64,000 nt of DNA from Streptomyces anulatus. Its GTDB lineage: Bacteria > Actinomycetota > Actinomycetes > Streptomycetales > Streptomycetaceae. This document shows, in pieces, positions 41,222-51,193 of the stretch. Location of the stretch: positions 223,414 to 287,413 of the forward strand of contig NZ_JOEZ01000002.1 of NCBI RefSeq assembly GCF_000721175.1, in the 5' to 3' direction. Within the stretch, counting starts at the first letter, position 1. Each line of letters begins with the position of its first letter. Below the pieces are notes generated by a model that saw only the letters and a list, made by a program, of their open reading frames with translations, was not told the origin of the DNA and did no database searches. The position numbers and the translations under genes are program-made.

Positions 41222-42301
41222 TCAGACCCCGGCGTAGGAGTGCAGGCCGGAGACGAAGATGTTCACGCCGTAGTAGTTGAACAGCCAGCAGGCGAAGGCG
41301 GCGAGCGCCAGGTAGGCGGCCTTGCGGCCCTTCCAGCCGGCGGTGGCGCGGGCGTGCAGATAGGCGGCGTAGGCGACCCAGGTGATGAAGGACCAGACCT
41401 CCTTGGGGTCCCAGCCCCAGTACCGCCCCCAGGCGTCGCCGGCCCAGATCGCGCCGGCGATGATCGTGAACGTCCACAGCGGGAAGACGGCCGCGTTGAT
41501 CCGGTACGCGAACTTGTCCAGCGACGACGCCGAGGGCAGCCGCTCCATGACCGAGGAGGCGAACCTGCCGGGCGTGCCGCCGGAGGCGAGCTTGTTCTCG
41601 TAGCTGTCGCGGAAGAGGTAGAGGACCGTTCCGACCGCGCCGAGGTAGAAGACGGCGCCGCAGATGATCGCGGTCGAGACGTGGATCCACAGCCAGTACG
41701 AGTGGAGTGCGGGCACCAGCTGGTCGCTGTCGGTGTAGAGCGTCGTGACCGCGATGCCGAGGTCCAGCAGGACCGTGGTGACCAGCGGGAGGCCGATCCA
41801 GCGGACGTTCTTCTTCAGCGAGAGCAGCACCAGGTAGGAGCCGACCGCCACCGTGGAGAAGGTGATGGAGAACTCGTACATGTTGGCCCAGGGGGCCCGC
41901 TGCACCGACAGGGCGCGGGTGGCGACGCCGCCCGCCTCGACGAGGAACGCGACCACGGTCAGCGAGATGGCGATCCGGCCCCACAGGTCGCCCTTGAACG
42001 TGCCGCCGGCCGCACCCGGGCCGTCGGGCACGTCCCGCGTCCCGGCGGCGGCGCGGGTGATGACCTCGGGCCGCTCCAGCACGGCGGTGCCGCCGGACCG
42101 GGCCTTCACCACCGGGGCGGCGGCAGAGGCAGCACCGGCACCGGACAGCGCGGCGGCGGTGCGGCCGACCTTGCTGCGGCTGCCGAGGACCCACTCCGCG
42201 ATGTGCGCGAAGAAGGCCAGGGTGTAGACGGCCATCGACGAATAGATCAGCACATTGCTGGTGTGCGCCAGGCTTTCGTTGGTTGCGGCGGCGAGATTCA
42301 C
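41222..42301 (-). CDS. ccsB: Cytochrome c biogenesis protein CcsB (ResC)
   Basis: A 359-residue membrane protein of the System II haem lyase. The haem-binding Trp-rich motif WGRYWGWDPKEVWSF is intact, and His residues flank it ('HSYWLWIHVSTAI'). A 60-residue Ala-rich insert after the first helix (about 45-100) is an actinobacterial feature. It pairs with ResB to attach haem to apocytochromes outside the membrane. The GTG at 42301 overlaps the resB stop by GTGA. Confidence 0.92.
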   Translation of the reverse strand: MNLAAATNESLAHTSNVLIYSSMAVYTLAFFAHIAEWVLGSRSKVGRTAAALSGAGAASAAAPVVKARSGGTAVLERPEVITRAAAGTRDVPDGPGAAGGTFKGDLWGRIAISLTVVAFLVEAGGVATRALSVQRAPWANMYEFSITFSTVAVGSYLVLLSLKKNVRWIGLPLVTTVLLDLGIAVTTLYTDSDQLVPALHSYWLWIHVSTAIICGAVFYLGAVGTVLYLFRDSYENKLASGGTPGRFASSVMERLPSASSLDKFAYRINAAVFPLWTFTIIAGAIWAGDAWGRYWGWDPKEVWSFITWVAYAAYLHARATAGWKGRKAAYLALAAFACWLFNYYGVNIFVSGLHSYAGV

Positions 42302-44043
42302 TTCTCAGCCCCTTCGGCAGGTGCTTCGGCAGGGTGTACGGGCCGGCTCCCGGCCTCGTTCGTGGCATCGGTGGCGACGGGCGCCGTGGTGACGAGAGCG
42401 GCCAAGAGGTCGCCCAGTTCCTCGGGGAGCTTCGCGGACTCGCTGCGGCCCAGGCCCGCCATCTCCACGACCGTGACGCCGTCGGCGCCCCGGACCGCCC
42501 GCACCCACACCCGGCGGCGCTGGATGAACAGCGATCCGGCGAGGCCGGCGATGGCGGCGATGGCTCCGCCGAGCGCCCAGCCGGTGCCCGGCTGCTGCGA
42601 GATCTGGAAGCTGGCCCACTCCTCGACGCCCTCGAAGGTGATCGATCCGGCGCCGTCGGACAGATCCAGCTTCTCTCCGGGCATCAGCATCTTCTTGAGC
42701 AGTTCGCCGTCCTCGTCCTTGAACTCCTTCATCTTGGACGTGTCGAGCTGGTAGACGTTCTGCGCGAGTCCGGAGTCGACGCCGAGGGAGCCCTGGTAGG
42801 CGCTGAGCGCCAGCACCGGGAAGTCCAGGCCGGGAAACTGCGAGAACATCTGGCCCTTGCCGTGGCCGGCGAAGGTCGGCACGAAGAACGCCTTGAAGCC
42901 CAACTGGGTCTTGACGCCCTTCTTGTCCTTGTAGCCGTCCATCACCTTGATGGCGCCGGACGAGGTGATGTTGTTGTCGATCGGCAGCAGCGGTACGGCG
43001 GACCGCGAGACGACCTTGCCCTCGCCGTCCCGGACGGTGACGACGGGGGCGTAGCCGTGGGCGATCAGGTAGACCTTGGTGCCGTCCACGACGAGCGGCT
43101 CGTTGACCTTGATGACGCCCTTGCGCTCCGCGCCGTCGGCGCCCTCGCTGTAGGTCACCCGGGCCTCGAAGGTGCGCGGGGTGCCGCGCTGCGGGCCGCT
43201 CTTCTCGTACGTACCGACGAAGTCGTCCAGCACGAAGCTGAACGGGGCCAGCGAGTCGGAGTCGTAGAGCGTGCCGGGCTTGTAGTCGTCGTACTGGGTG
43301 AGCGTGTTGGAGAAGCCGTCGCCCTCGACGACGAGCTTGCCGCCCTCGAACTTGAAGAGCTGGCCGGAGGCGAAGGCCACCAGCATCACGATCAGGGCGA
43401 TGTGGAAGACCAGGTTCCCGGCCTCGCGGAGGTAGCCCTTCTCGGCGGCGACCGCGTCGTCCACCTCGTGCGTCCGGAAGCGTCGCTTGCGCAGCACCGC
43501 GAGGGCCGCCTCGCGGACCTCCTCGGGCTCGGCCTCCGTGCGCCAGGTGGTGTACGCGGGCAGCCGCGTCAGCCGCTTCGGCGCGCCCGGCGGGCGGCTG
43601 CGCAGCTGGCCGACGAACTGGCCGGTGCGCGGCACGATGCAGCCGATGAGCGAGACGAACAGCAGGATGTAGATCGCGGAGAACCACACCGAGCTGTAGA
43701 CGTCGAAGAGCTGGAGCTTCTCGTAGACCGGGGTGAGGGTGGTGTGCTGGTCCTTGAAGGCCTGCACCTTCATGTCGTCGACGCTGTTCTGCGGGATCAG
43801 CGACCCCGGGATCGCGCCGAGGGAGAGCAGGAAGAGCAGGATCAGCGCCACCCGCATCGAGGTGAGCTGCCGCCAGAACCAGCGGACCCAGCCGATCACG
43901 CTCATCGCGGGGACGCCCGCCCCGGTGTCGGGGCGCTCCTCGCGGGGTGCGGTGGAGAGCCGGTCGCCCGCCGCGCCGTGGGCGGAGCCCTGCGCGCGCT
44001 CGTCCTCGCGCTGCCGCGTCTCCGCGCTGTTCGACTTGCTCAT
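42298..44043 (-). CDS. resB: Cytochrome c biogenesis protein ResB
   Basis: A 581-residue membrane protein: a hydrophilic N-terminus of about 50 residues, three helices with 'FLLSLGAIPGSLIPQ', a large extracellular domain, and a last helix near 'WALGGAIAAIAGLAGSLFI'. It forms the haem export/ligation unit with CcsB. The ATG at 44043 is four bases after the ccdA stop, with AGGGA upstream. All four genes from resA to ccsB are tightly packed and likely co-transcribed. Confidence 0.92.
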   Translation of the reverse strand: MSKSNSAETRQREDERAQGSAHGAAGDRLSTAPREERPDTGAGVPAMSVIGWVRWFWRQLTSMRVALILLFLLSLGAIPGSLIPQNSVDDMKVQAFKDQHTTLTPVYEKLQLFDVYSSVWFSAIYILLFVSLIGCIVPRTGQFVGQLRSRPPGAPKRLTRLPAYTTWRTEAEPEEVREAALAVLRKRRFRTHEVDDAVAAEKGYLREAGNLVFHIALIVMLVAFASGQLFKFEGGKLVVEGDGFSNTLTQYDDYKPGTLYDSDSLAPFSFVLDDFVGTYEKSGPQRGTPRTFEARVTYSEGADGAERKGVIKVNEPLVVDGTKVYLIAHGYAPVVTVRDGEGKVVSRSAVPLLPIDNNITSSGAIKVMDGYKDKKGVKTQLGFKAFFVPTFAGHGKGQMFSQFPGLDFPVLALSAYQGSLGVDSGLAQNVYQLDTSKMKEFKDEDGELLKKMLMPGEKLDLSDGAGSITFEGVEEWASFQISQQPGTGWALGGAIAAIAGLAGSLFIQRRRVWVRAVRGADGVTVVEMAGLGRSESAKLPEELGDLLAALVTTAPVATDATNEAGSRPVHPAEAPAEGAEK

Positions 44044-44047
44044 GAAC

Positions 44048-44830
44048 TCAGATCCCTACAACGAAGCCGCTGGACCAGCCCTGCATGTGCTGCATGAGCG
44101 TGGCCCACGCACCGGTCAGCAGCAGGATTCCGGTCACGATCATCATGCCGCCGCCGATCCGCATCACCCATGCGTAGTGGCGCTTTACCCAGCCGAACGC
44201 GCCGAGCGCCTTGCGGAAGGCGACCGCGGCCAGGACGAACGGGACACCGAGACCGAGACAGTACGCGACGGTCAGTATCGCGCCGCGTCCGGCGGTGGCG
44301 CTCTCGGTCGACAGCGCCAGCACCGAGGCGAGGGTCGGGCCGATGCACGGCGTCCAGCCGATCCCGAAGAGCGCGCCGAGCAGCGGCGCGCCGGCCAGGC
44401 CGGCCGCCGGCCGCTTGTGGAGGCGGAACTCGCGCTGCGTCACGCCCGGCAGGAGTCCCATGAAGAAGATCCCCATGAGGATCATCAGGACGCCGAGGAC
44501 CTTGTTGAGCACCTCGGAGTGCGTCTGAAGCTCTTGGCCGAAGTAGCCGAAGAGCGCGCCGGTGGAGGCGAACACGACCGTGAAGCCGAGGACGAACAGC
44601 GAGGCGCCCGCCACCACCCGGCCCCGGCGGGCGTCGGCCAGGTCGGTGCCGCTGACCCCGGTGACGTAACTCAGGTAGCCGGGGACCAGCGGCAGGACGC
44701 AGGGCGAGAAGAAGGAGATGAGACCGGCCAGCAGGGCGAGCGGCAGGGCGACCAGCAGCGCCCCGGACAGGACGGTGTCGTTGTACGCGGCCAGCGTGAC
44801 GGTCTCGTGGTGGGTGGCGAGCGGGATCAC
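44048..44830 (-). CDS. ccdA: Thiol-reducing membrane protein CcdA
   Basis: A 260-residue six-helix protein carrying electrons from thioredoxin to the extracellular ResA. The redox Cys pair appears in '[12 protein letters not shown]' and '[12 protein letters not shown]'. The GTG start at 44830 comes four bases after the resA stop. The N-terminal 20 residues are a little longer than usual. Confidence 0.9.
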   Translation of the reverse strand: MIPLATHHETVTLAAYNDTVLSGALLVALPLALLAGLISFFSPCVLPLVPGYLSYVTGVSGTDLADARRGRVVAGASLFVLGFTVVFASTGALFGYFGQELQTHSEVLNKVLGVLMILMGIFFMGLLPGVTQREFRLHKRPAAGLAGAPLLGALFGIGWTPCIGPTLASVLALSTESATAGRGAILTVAYCLGLGVPFVLAAVAFRKALGAFGWVKRHYAWVMRIGGGMMIVTGILLLTGAWATLMQHMQGWSSGFVVGI

Positions 44831-44834
44831 CGGA

Positions 44835-45437
44835 TCACTTCTCCGCGATGATCGGGTCGATCATCTTGCGCAGCTCGTCCGCGTCGAGCGCCTGGAGCGT
44901 GCGGGCCGCGATCTTCCCGTCCCGGTCGATGACCACGGTGGACGGGATGGCCTGCGGGTTCAGGGTGCCCTTGGGGAAGCGGAGGATGAGCTTGCCGATC
45001 GGGTCGTAGAAGCTCGGGTACTCGACCCCGTAGTCCTTCTCGAAGTTGATCGCGGCGTCCCGCTGGGCGTCGCGGGTGTTTATCCCGACGAACTGGACGC
45101 CCTGGTCCGCCGTCTCCTCGGAGACCTTCGCGAAGTACTTCGCCTCCAGTCGGCAGGGGCCGCACCAGGAGCCCCAGACGTTGAGCACAACGACCTTGCC
45201 CTCGAAGTCGGCGAGGTCGAGAGGCTTGCCGTCCAGGCCGTTGCCGTCGAGCTTCGGCGCCGCCACCCGGTCGCCCTTGGCGACGGTGGAGATACCCCCG
45301 CTGCCGGTGACGAAGTTGGTGTTGCCGCCGCCCCCGGCCTTGTTGCCGTCGCCGCACGCGGACAGCGTCAGGGCACCGGCCACGGCGGTGGCGGCGAGCA
45401 GGGTGAAGCGGCGTCGGGACGCGCGGCCAGAGCTCAT
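44835..45437 (-). CDS. resA: Lipoprotein thiol-disulfide reductase ResA/TlpA
   Basis: A 200-residue lipoprotein with lipobox LSAC (Cys 28) and a thioredoxin domain with WCGPC (91-95). It keeps the haem-binding Cys of apocytochromes reduced. The RR in the N-terminus ([10 protein letters not shown]) could also allow Tat export. ATG 45437 was chosen because the lipoprotein signal begins there; the frame is open further up. Preceded by the deacetylase gene 67 bases upstream. Confidence 0.9.
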   Translation of the reverse strand: MSSGRASRRRFTLLAATAVAGALTLSACGDGNKAGGGGNTNFVTGSGGISTVAKGDRVAAPKLDGNGLDGKPLDLADFEGKVVVLNVWGSWCGPCRLEAKYFAKVSEETADQGVQFVGINTRDAQRDAAINFEKDYGVEYPSFYDPIGKLILRFPKGTLNPQAIPSTVVIDRDGKIAARTLQALDADELRKMIDPIIAEK

Positions 45438-45504
45438 GTGAAAAGTTTCGCATGGCAGTTTCCTGGCTTCCCCGCACCCCCCTCGGTGCCCGTAAAGCCC
45501 CTTG

Positions 45505-46764
45505 TCAAGCCTGTTTAAAGAAGGAGTTCCAACCACCGGCGGGCGCCTGACCGACGTCCAGCGTCCGGAGCTTGGCGAGCACGGCGGGGTCTTGTGCGTC
45601 GAGCCAGTCGACGTACTGCCGGAACGAGACGAGACGCACGTCGTCCTTGTCCGCCACCTTCTTGATCACTTCTTCCACGGCGTCCATATAGATGCCGCCG
45701 TTCCACTCCTCGAAGTGATTGCCGATGTGGAACGGAGCACGATTCGACTCGTACGCGCGCTGGAAACCGGCGAGATACGCCCCGGCCGCCTGGGTGCGCC
45801 AGCCCGGATAACGCGAAGGCATGCCCTTCGTCGAATTCTGCGACTGATTGGCGAGGATGTTGTAGTCCATCGAGAGCACCTCGAAGGAGTGCCCGGGGAA
45901 CGGCATCGCCTGCAGCGGCAGATCCCAGACGCCGCCGCGCTTCACGGGCCAGGTCTGACGGCCGCCGGGCGAACTGGCGTCATAGCGCCAGCCCAGTTTG
46001 CTCGCGGTCGGCAGGAGGTTGTCCTGGCCGAGCAGACAGGGCGTGCGGCCGCCGATCAGTTCCTTCCGATAGTCGAACGGAAGCGGATCCTCGTTCTCCC
46101 AGCCGGTGTTCGTCCGCCATTCCGTGACGAAGGACACAGCCTGATTGATCTCGCTGTGCCATTGGGCGGGCGTCCAGCGCTCCACGGATCCGGAACCACC
46201 GCAGAAATGCCCGTTGAAGTGGGTGCCGATCTCGTGGCCGTCCAGCCACGCCTGGCGCACGTACTTCAGCGTGTCCTTGACGTGATCGTCGGTGAGATAG
46301 CCGATGTCGGAGGCGCCGCGGGGGTTGTTCGGCGGGCGGTAGAGGGACTTCTTCGACTCGGGCAGCAGATAGATCCCGGAGAGGAAGAACGTCATCGCCG
46401 CGTCGTGTTCCTTGGCGAGTTCGAGAAAGCGCGGGAAGAGACCGTTGCCGACCTCGCCGGCACCGTCCCAGGAAAAGATCACGAACTGCGGCGGCTTCTG
46501 GCCGGGTTCGAGCGGAACGGGCGCCGGCGGCTGGTGGGGCTGCTTGCCGGTGTCGGCGGTCGAGCCGTCACCGATCAGCCGGACCTTGCCCTTCGGCGAA
46601 CCGTTTCCACTGCCGTTGCCGCCGGTGCCGGCGTCACCATTGCCGCCGCCCTGGCCGGACCCTTCATCGCCGGGGGAGCCCGAGGCGCCACAGCCGGCGA
46701 GTCCGATCGCGGCTGCGGCGCCGAGCCCTGCCCCGAGCAGGCCCCTTCGATTGATGTCGCGCAT
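45505..46764 (-). CDS. Polysaccharide deacetylase-like lipoprotein
   Basis: A 419-residue exported protein: a Tat-type signal with RR (INRRGLLGAG) and lipobox LAGC, a long Gly/Ser/Asn-rich spacer, then a NodB-like domain from about residue 90 ('FVIFSWDGAGEVGNG', 'GHEIGTHFNGHFCG' with metal His, and 'HIGNHFEEWNGG'). The usual first Asp-Asp pair is replaced by a Trp-Asp-Gly. The substrate may be a cell-wall or capsule glycan. Promoter-like AT-rich DNA precedes it. A separate unit from the cytochrome c genes is likely. Confidence 0.82.
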   Translation of the reverse strand: MRDINRRGLLGAGLGAAAAIGLAGCGASGSPGDEGSGQGGGNGDAGTGGNGSGNGSPKGKVRLIGDGSTADTGKQPHQPPAPVPLEPGQKPPQFVIFSWDGAGEVGNGLFPRFLELAKEHDAAMTFFLSGIYLLPESKKSLYRPPNNPRGASDIGYLTDDHVKDTLKYVRQAWLDGHEIGTHFNGHFCGGSGSVERWTPAQWHSEINQAVSFVTEWRTNTGWENEDPLPFDYRKELIGGRTPCLLGQDNLLPTASKLGWRYDASSPGGRQTWPVKRGGVWDLPLQAMPFPGHSFEVLSMDYNILANQSQNSTKGMPSRYPGWRTQAAGAYLAGFQRAYESNRAPFHIGNHFEEWNGGIYMDAVEEVIKKVADKDDVRLVSFRQYVDWLDAQDPAVLAKLRTLDVGQAPAGGWNSFFKQA

Positions 46765-47156
46765 ACCGTCCCCATCTGCGGTCGTTTTATCTCAAGCACA
46801 TACAAACTGCTGAAGGGTTAGATGAGGCGCGTAACACGTCGGTTCCGTGCATTTGAGGACTTTCTTTACGCTTTACCTTGCCGACCGCGCGACCTCCCGG
46901 CCGATCATGGTGCGACGTCCGTACGGCGCCCGCACGCCCTTACGGGCGGCCCTGACTGGGGGACGCAGGAGCGACCCTCCGCAGTTCTGCCGCCGGCGGA
47001 CGGATCGGGCGGCGGACGGATCGTCGGCGCCCGCCCGGAATCTGACGTCCCGGCGCATCGCCGTCGCTCCGTACACAGGGGACGGGACCGGCCGCCGTTG
47101 CACCGGCGGCCGGTCCCGTCAGGTCCCGCGTGTCGTTGAGGCGTCTGCGACTGTGG
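46765..47156. other. Gene-free stretch between deacetylase and phosphatase genes
   Basis: About 390 bases. The left 80 bases are AT-rich and hold the deacetylase promoter (leftward 'TTGTAT' and 'GATAAA' boxes, low certainty). The right end carries the phosphatase terminator. The middle (46.9-47.05 kb) shows no coding bias I trust. Confidence 0.55.
47081..47120 (-). terminator. Terminator after the phosphatase/hemL operon
   Basis: GACGGGACCGGCCGCCG (47081-47097) pairs perfectly with CGGCGGCCGGTCCCGTC (47104-47120) around TTGCAC. It lies 37 bases past the phosphatase stop. Confidence 0.88.
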
Positions 47157-47861
47157 CTACGCGCCGAACGCCTTGGACTGCCCCGGCTTCCCCTTCACCG
47201 GCTTGGCCCCGGCCAGCAGGTGCACCGGCACCAGGTCCCGGGCCGGCTCCGAGTAGCCGACCGAGACGATCCGGTCGCCCCGGTAGGTGAAGCTGGTCAG
47301 CGAGGCCAGTGTGCACTGCCGCTTGCGCGGGTCGTGCCACAGACGGCGACGCTCGACGAAGGAACGCAGGATCCAGATCGGCAGCTGGTGGCTGACGCAG
47401 ACCGCCTCGTGCCCGCGCGCCGCGTCCCGGGCGGCGTCCAGCGCGCCCATCATCCGGACGACCTGCTCGATGTACGGCTCGCCCCAGGACGGCTTGAACG
47501 GGTTGGTGAGGTGCTTCCAGTTGTCCGGCTTGCGCAACGCGCCGTCGCCGACGCCGAAGGTCTTGCCCTCGAAGACGTTGGCGGCCTCGATCAGCCGGGC
47601 GTCGGTGGCCAGGTCCAGGCCGTGCCCCTTGGCGATGGGCGCGGCCGTCTCCTGGGCTCGCTCCAGCGGGGAGGCGACGACATGGGTGACGTCGCGCTTC
47701 TCCAGGTGCTCGGCGACCCGGTCGGCCATCTCCCGGCCCAGGTCGGAGAGGTGGTAGCCGGGGCGGCGCCCGTAGAGCACGCCGTCCGGGTTGTGCACCT
47801 CGCCGTGCCGGACCACGTGCACCACGGTCAACTGCTCGTCGCGGTTCGCGTTCTCGCTCAT
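47157..47861 (-). CDS. Histidine phosphatase-family protein
   Basis: A 234-residue phosphoglycerate-mutase-like enzyme. The phosphohistidine is in VRHGEV, the second Arg region in '[10 protein letters not shown]', and the late catalytic His in '[10 protein letters not shown]'. The substrate is unknown. The ATG overlaps the hemL stop by ATGA. This hemL-phosphatase-resA-type arrangement is typical of Streptomyces cores. The C-terminus is Lys/Gly-rich. Confidence 0.9.
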   Translation of the reverse strand: MSENANRDEQLTVVHVVRHGEVHNPDGVLYGRRPGYHLSDLGREMADRVAEHLEKRDVTHVVASPLERAQETAAPIAKGHGLDLATDARLIEAANVFEGKTFGVGDGALRKPDNWKHLTNPFKPSWGEPYIEQVVRMMGALDAARDAARGHEAVCVSHQLPIWILRSFVERRRLWHDPRKRQCTLASLTSFTYRGDRIVSVGYSEPARDLVPVHLLAGAKPVKGKPGQSKAFGA

Positions 47862-49165
47862 GCGGTGGCCTCCGACGCCGCACGGGCGGCGGCGGGCAGG
47901 GCGGCGGCGATGCGCTCGACCGCCCGCTCGTCGTGGGCCGTGGAGACGAACCAGGACTCGAACGCCGAGGGCGGCAGGTAGACGCCCTGCTCAAGCATCG
48001 CGTGGAAGAACGCGGTGAAGCGGAAGACGTCCTGCTTCTTGGCGTCCTCGTAGTCACGGACGGGCCGGTCGGTGAAGAAGACGGAGAACATGTTGCTCGC
48101 GGCGGACACGGTGTGCGCGACGCCCTCCTTGGTGAGCGCGTCGCCCACCAGGGAGCGCAGCTCGGCGGAGACCGCGTCGATCTTCGCGTACGCCGCGTCG
48201 TCCAGCAGCCGCAGCTGGGCGAGCCCGGCGGCGGTGGCGACCGGGTTCCCGGAGAGGGTGCCCGCCTGGTAGACCGGGCCGGCCGGGGCCAGGTGCGCCA
48301 TCACGTCGCGCCGACCGCCGAAGGCCGCGGCGGGGAAGCCGCCGCCCATCACCTTGCCGAAGGTCATCAGGTCGGGCCGGACGCCGTCGACGCCGTACCA
48401 GCCGGCCTTCGACGTACGGAAGCCCGTCATGACCTCGTCGGAGATGTACAGGGCTCCGTTGGCCGCGCACAGTTCCTTGAGCCCGGCGTTGAAGCCGTCC
48501 GCCGGCGGGACGACGCCCATGTTGCCGGGCGAGGCCTCGGTGATCACGCAGGCGATCTCGCCCGGGTGCGCGGCGAACGCGGCACGCACCGCGTCCAGGT
48601 CGTTGTACGGCAGCACGACGGTGTCGCCGGCCGTGGCGCCCGTGACCCCCGGGGTGTCGGGCAGCCCGAAGGTGGCCACGCCCGACCCGGCGGCGGCGAG
48701 CAGCGCGTCCACGTGCCCGTGGTAGCAGCCGGCGAACTTCACGACCTTGGCCCGGCCCGTGAAGCCGCGGGCCAGCCGGATCGCGGACATGGTCGCCTCG
48801 GTGCCGGAGGAGACCAGGCGCACCTGCTCGACGGGCTCGATCCGCGCCACGATCTCCTCGGCGAGCACGACCTCGCCCTCACCCGGCGTACCGAAGGAGG
48901 TGCCCCGGGACACCGCCTCCTGGACGGCGGCGATGACCTCGGGGTGAGAGTGGCCGAGAATCATCGGCCCCCACGAGCACACGAGGTCGACATACTCACG
49001 GCCGTCGGCGTCGGTGAGGTACGGACCGGTGCCGGACACCATGAACCGGGGCGTACCGCCCACGGCCCGGAAGGCACGTACGGGTGAGTTCACGCCGCCG
49101 GGCGTCACGACGGACGCCCGGTCGAACAGCGACTGCGAAACTGGGGCTTCGTATGAATACGCCAC
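47858..49165 (-). CDS. hemL: Glutamate-1-semialdehyde 2,1-aminomutase
   Basis: A 435-residue PLP enzyme that turns glutamate-1-semialdehyde into 5-aminolevulinate for haem and corrin synthesis. Marks include the N-terminal '[11 protein letters not shown]', '[15 protein letters not shown]', '[10 protein letters not shown]' and the PLP lysine in [10 protein letters not shown]. The GTG at 49165 follows AGGAC. Its stop overlaps the phosphatase start. The N-terminal codons contain one copy of a 15-base repeat found again upstream. Confidence 0.95.
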   Translation of the reverse strand: MAYSYEAPVSQSLFDRASVVTPGGVNSPVRAFRAVGGTPRFMVSGTGPYLTDADGREYVDLVCSWGPMILGHSHPEVIAAVQEAVSRGTSFGTPGEGEVVLAEEIVARIEPVEQVRLVSSGTEATMSAIRLARGFTGRAKVVKFAGCYHGHVDALLAAAGSGVATFGLPDTPGVTGATAGDTVVLPYNDLDAVRAAFAAHPGEIACVITEASPGNMGVVPPADGFNAGLKELCAANGALYISDEVMTGFRTSKAGWYGVDGVRPDLMTFGKVMGGGFPAAAFGGRRDVMAHLAPAGPVYQAGTLSGNPVATAAGLAQLRLLDDAAYAKIDAVSAELRSLVGDALTKEGVAHTVSAASNMFSVFFTDRPVRDYEDAKKQDVFRFTAFFHAMLEQGVYLPPSAFESWFVSTAHDERAVERIAAALPAAARAASEATA

Positions 49166-49606
49166 TTTGGTCCTGATCTGCGATTCGGGTATCGGGAGGC
49201 CGGGCCGGAAAATCCAAGGTAGTCCCGGCCACCGGTGAGCAGGGAGCGCGCTCCCCTCGTATCACGAAAGAGCGTCGGCACCCTCACGTCTGCGAAACTG
49301 GGGCGACATAGGGAAAGCTCACACATGCCATGGTGTCAGAGGCACGGACGGTCTTGCGGACAGGTGTTTCACCGCACGCCCGCGGGGGAGGTCACTGACA
49401 CGATGATCGGGTTGCGCGGCGGGGCTGTGTCTCCTAAGAAGTAGTCGGGTGGATGAGATATGCATCGCGGTGGCGGAGTGGGCGAAGGGACCGACGACCT
49501 GGGGCCCGAGCCTGCCCGGCGAGGGCGGCACCGGCGCAGGGCCGAGCGCGCCCAGAGCAGGGGCGCGGAGAGCACGCCGCCCCCGGGGACCAGGAGCGGG
49601 GGCGGG
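49166..49606. other. Divergent gene-free region between hemL and a conserved protein
   Basis: About 440 bases. It contains the second copy of CTGCGAAACTGGGGC (49290-49304), also found at 49133-49147 inside hemL, and the palindrome GGGAGCGCGCTCCC (49242-49255). No reliable promoter or gene is seen. Confidence 0.5.
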
Positions 49607-50044
49607 ATGGGAGTGACGTACAAGTACTTCGGCGCCCCGGACGGCGCCACCGCCGCCCGTGTGCCCATCTCCATGCGCCCGGAGGAGCTCGGCGGTGACG
49701 AGCTGGGCATGGGCGGCATGTTCACCAAGATCAAGCCGGAGACCGTGGCCGCCATGGTCCTGACCGGCATCCAGGGCATACCCCTGCACAAGGTCCCCCC
49801 GCTGGAGCTGGTCGTCCTCCACCCCGACTACGCCGTGGTCAAACTCCCGATGACCGTCGTCGACCCGCTGCGCGGTGTCGGCGAGGAGTCGGTCGGTGCG
49901 GCGGCCTTCATCTGGTCAACGGTCCCAGACCGCGGCGGCCCGCGCGACGCCTTCAACGTCTACCAGCTGCTCCACGAGTGGCAGGACTTCTCGCACCGGC
50001 TGCACGACGCGGGCCACCAGGCGTACTGCCTGGTGTGGCCCTGA
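49607..50044 (+). CDS. Conserved hypothetical protein
   Basis: A 145-residue soluble protein that begins 'MGVTYKYFGAPDGATAARVP' and contains 'GMGGMFTKIKPETVAAMVLT', 'LVVLHPDYAVVKLPMTVVDP' and 'FNVYQLLHEWQDFSHRLHDA'. I recognise no catalytic motif. The ATG at 49607 has AGGAG ten bases upstream; an earlier ATG at 49460 lacks a good site and gives a compositionally biased N-terminus. The upstream frame is open, so the start is uncertain. It could be a Streptomyces-specific protein in the hemL neighbourhood. Confidence 0.7.
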   Translation: MGVTYKYFGAPDGATAARVPISMRPEELGGDELGMGGMFTKIKPETVAAMVLTGIQGIPLHKVPPLELVVLHPDYAVVKLPMTVVDPLRGVGEESVGAAAFIWSTVPDRGGPRDAFNVYQLLHEWQDFSHRLHDAGHQAYCLVWP

Positions 50045-50273
50045 CCCGAGGTCGGGCGGAGTTCGAGCGGACCCGTACTCCGGAGCCGCTCGTGCCCGGC
50101 GAAGTGGTACGGCTCAGTCGACGCCCTTGACACAGACGCGGCTGCGTCCATGTATTCGGTCAGAGTATTCGGTCAGATCGAGCCATATATCACGGTGAAT
50201 TGGCCGAAGCCGGTCTTCAGCGCCACCACCTCACACGCCGATCCACAGGACACCGACCATCGAGGAGTCCGCC

Positions 50274-50600
50274 GTGGGCGACGTTCTGCTGGCCCTGTCC
50301 ATCCCCGTGCTCGTCTTCGGCGGCGGCGTCTACGCGGCCTGCGACTGCTGGTGGCGCCGCAGGCATCCGGCGCCACCGTCCCCGTACACCCACCGGGCGG
50401 CCCGGCTGGCGGAGCAGGACATGCTGCTCCTGGCCGAGGGGATCGTCGACGACGCGTACGCCGCGCTCGGCCCCCTCTACGACGCCCCGGCCGCCCCGGG
50501 CCCCGCCGGACCGCCCGCCGGGCTCAGCTCGCGGCCGCCCCGGGCGGACGCCACCCCGGATCACGCCCCGTCACGGCCAGCAGCCGCTCGAAGGCGCTAA
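50274..50600 (+). CDS. Small membrane-anchored protein
   Basis: A 108-residue protein with one N-terminal membrane helix ('VLLALSIPVLVFGGGVYAAC'), a Trp/Arg patch, a helix 'AEQDMLLLAEGIVDDAYAA', and a Pro/Ala-rich tail. The GTG follows GGAG seven bases upstream. The last 77 bases overlap the convergent gene that ends at 50524, so the tail may be an artefact; function unknown. Confidence 0.5.
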   Translation: MGDVLLALSIPVLVFGGGVYAACDCWWRRRHPAPPSPYTHRAARLAEQDMLLLAEGIVDDAYAALGPLYDAPAAPGPAGPPAGLSSRPPRADATPDHAPSRPAAARRR

Positions 50601-51108
50601 CCCCCTCCCCCACCGGGAACGGCTCACCGAACATCTTCATCTCCCGGGCCTGCGGGGCCATCTCCGCGAGCCCCGGGCCCACCTCGTCGAGCACGCTCCG
50701 CTCCGGCACGAAGTCCGCGCCGGTCGCCCGCGCCAGGTCCCAGGCGTGCACGGTCAGATCGCCGAGCACCATGAGCCCCACCGTCCGGGCCGGCAGCCCC
50801 ATCTGTCCGGTCGTGCCCTCCTCGGCCCCCGGCACGTCCCACGCCTTCACCAGCCGGGCGGTCTCGGCAGCGAACCTGCCCCGCCAGTCGCCCGTCACGA
50901 ACTCCGGCTCCTGGCCGAAATCCACCTCCTCGCGCGCCGCGAGCGCCTGGAAGTTCACCACCACCAGGAACAGGTGGTTCAGCAGCGCCCGTACGTCGTA
51001 CTCGGCGCACGGCGTACGGTCGCCCAGCTGCCCGTCATCGATGCCCCCGACCACGGGCAGGGCCCGGGCCGCGGCGGTTTCCAGCAGGTCACTGATCTTC
51101 TGCGTCAT
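50524..51108 (-). CDS. TIGR03086-type (mycothiol maleylpyruvate isomerase N-terminal) protein
   Basis: A 194-residue DinB-like four-helix protein. Family marks are 'RTPCAEYDVRALLNHLFLVV' with the metal His (usual pattern D-V-R-x-L-x-x-H) and 'DLTVHAWDLARATG'. Such proteins may use mycothiol for isomerisation or detoxification, but the substrate is unknown. ATG 51108 is the first sound start. It diverges from the AraC regulator, a frequent pairing. Confidence 0.85.
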   Translation of the reverse strand: MTQKISDLLETAAARALPVVGGIDDGQLGDRTPCAEYDVRALLNHLFLVVVNFQALAAREEVDFGQEPEFVTGDWRGRFAAETARLVKAWDVPGAEEGTTGQMGLPARTVGLMVLGDLTVHAWDLARATGADFVPERSVLDEVGPGLAEMAPQAREMKMFGEPFPVGEGVSAFERLLAVTGRDPGWRPPGAAAS

Positions 51109-51193
51109 GCCTTCCACCCTGCGCCCGCACCCCGCCGACGTCTTGAAGAAACGCGACAGGCATGTGGAGCGCGGGCGGCCTAGGATCGTGGTC

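Noticed and set aside
46822..47139. Possible plus-strand gene between the deacetylase and phosphatase genes
   Set aside because: No ribosome site, no domain, and it runs through the perfect terminator hairpin.
49242..49255. Palindrome GGGAGCGCGCTCCC as a CebR-like operator
   Set aside because: It has two extra central bases relative to the known box and lies in the hemL region, with no sugar genes nearby.
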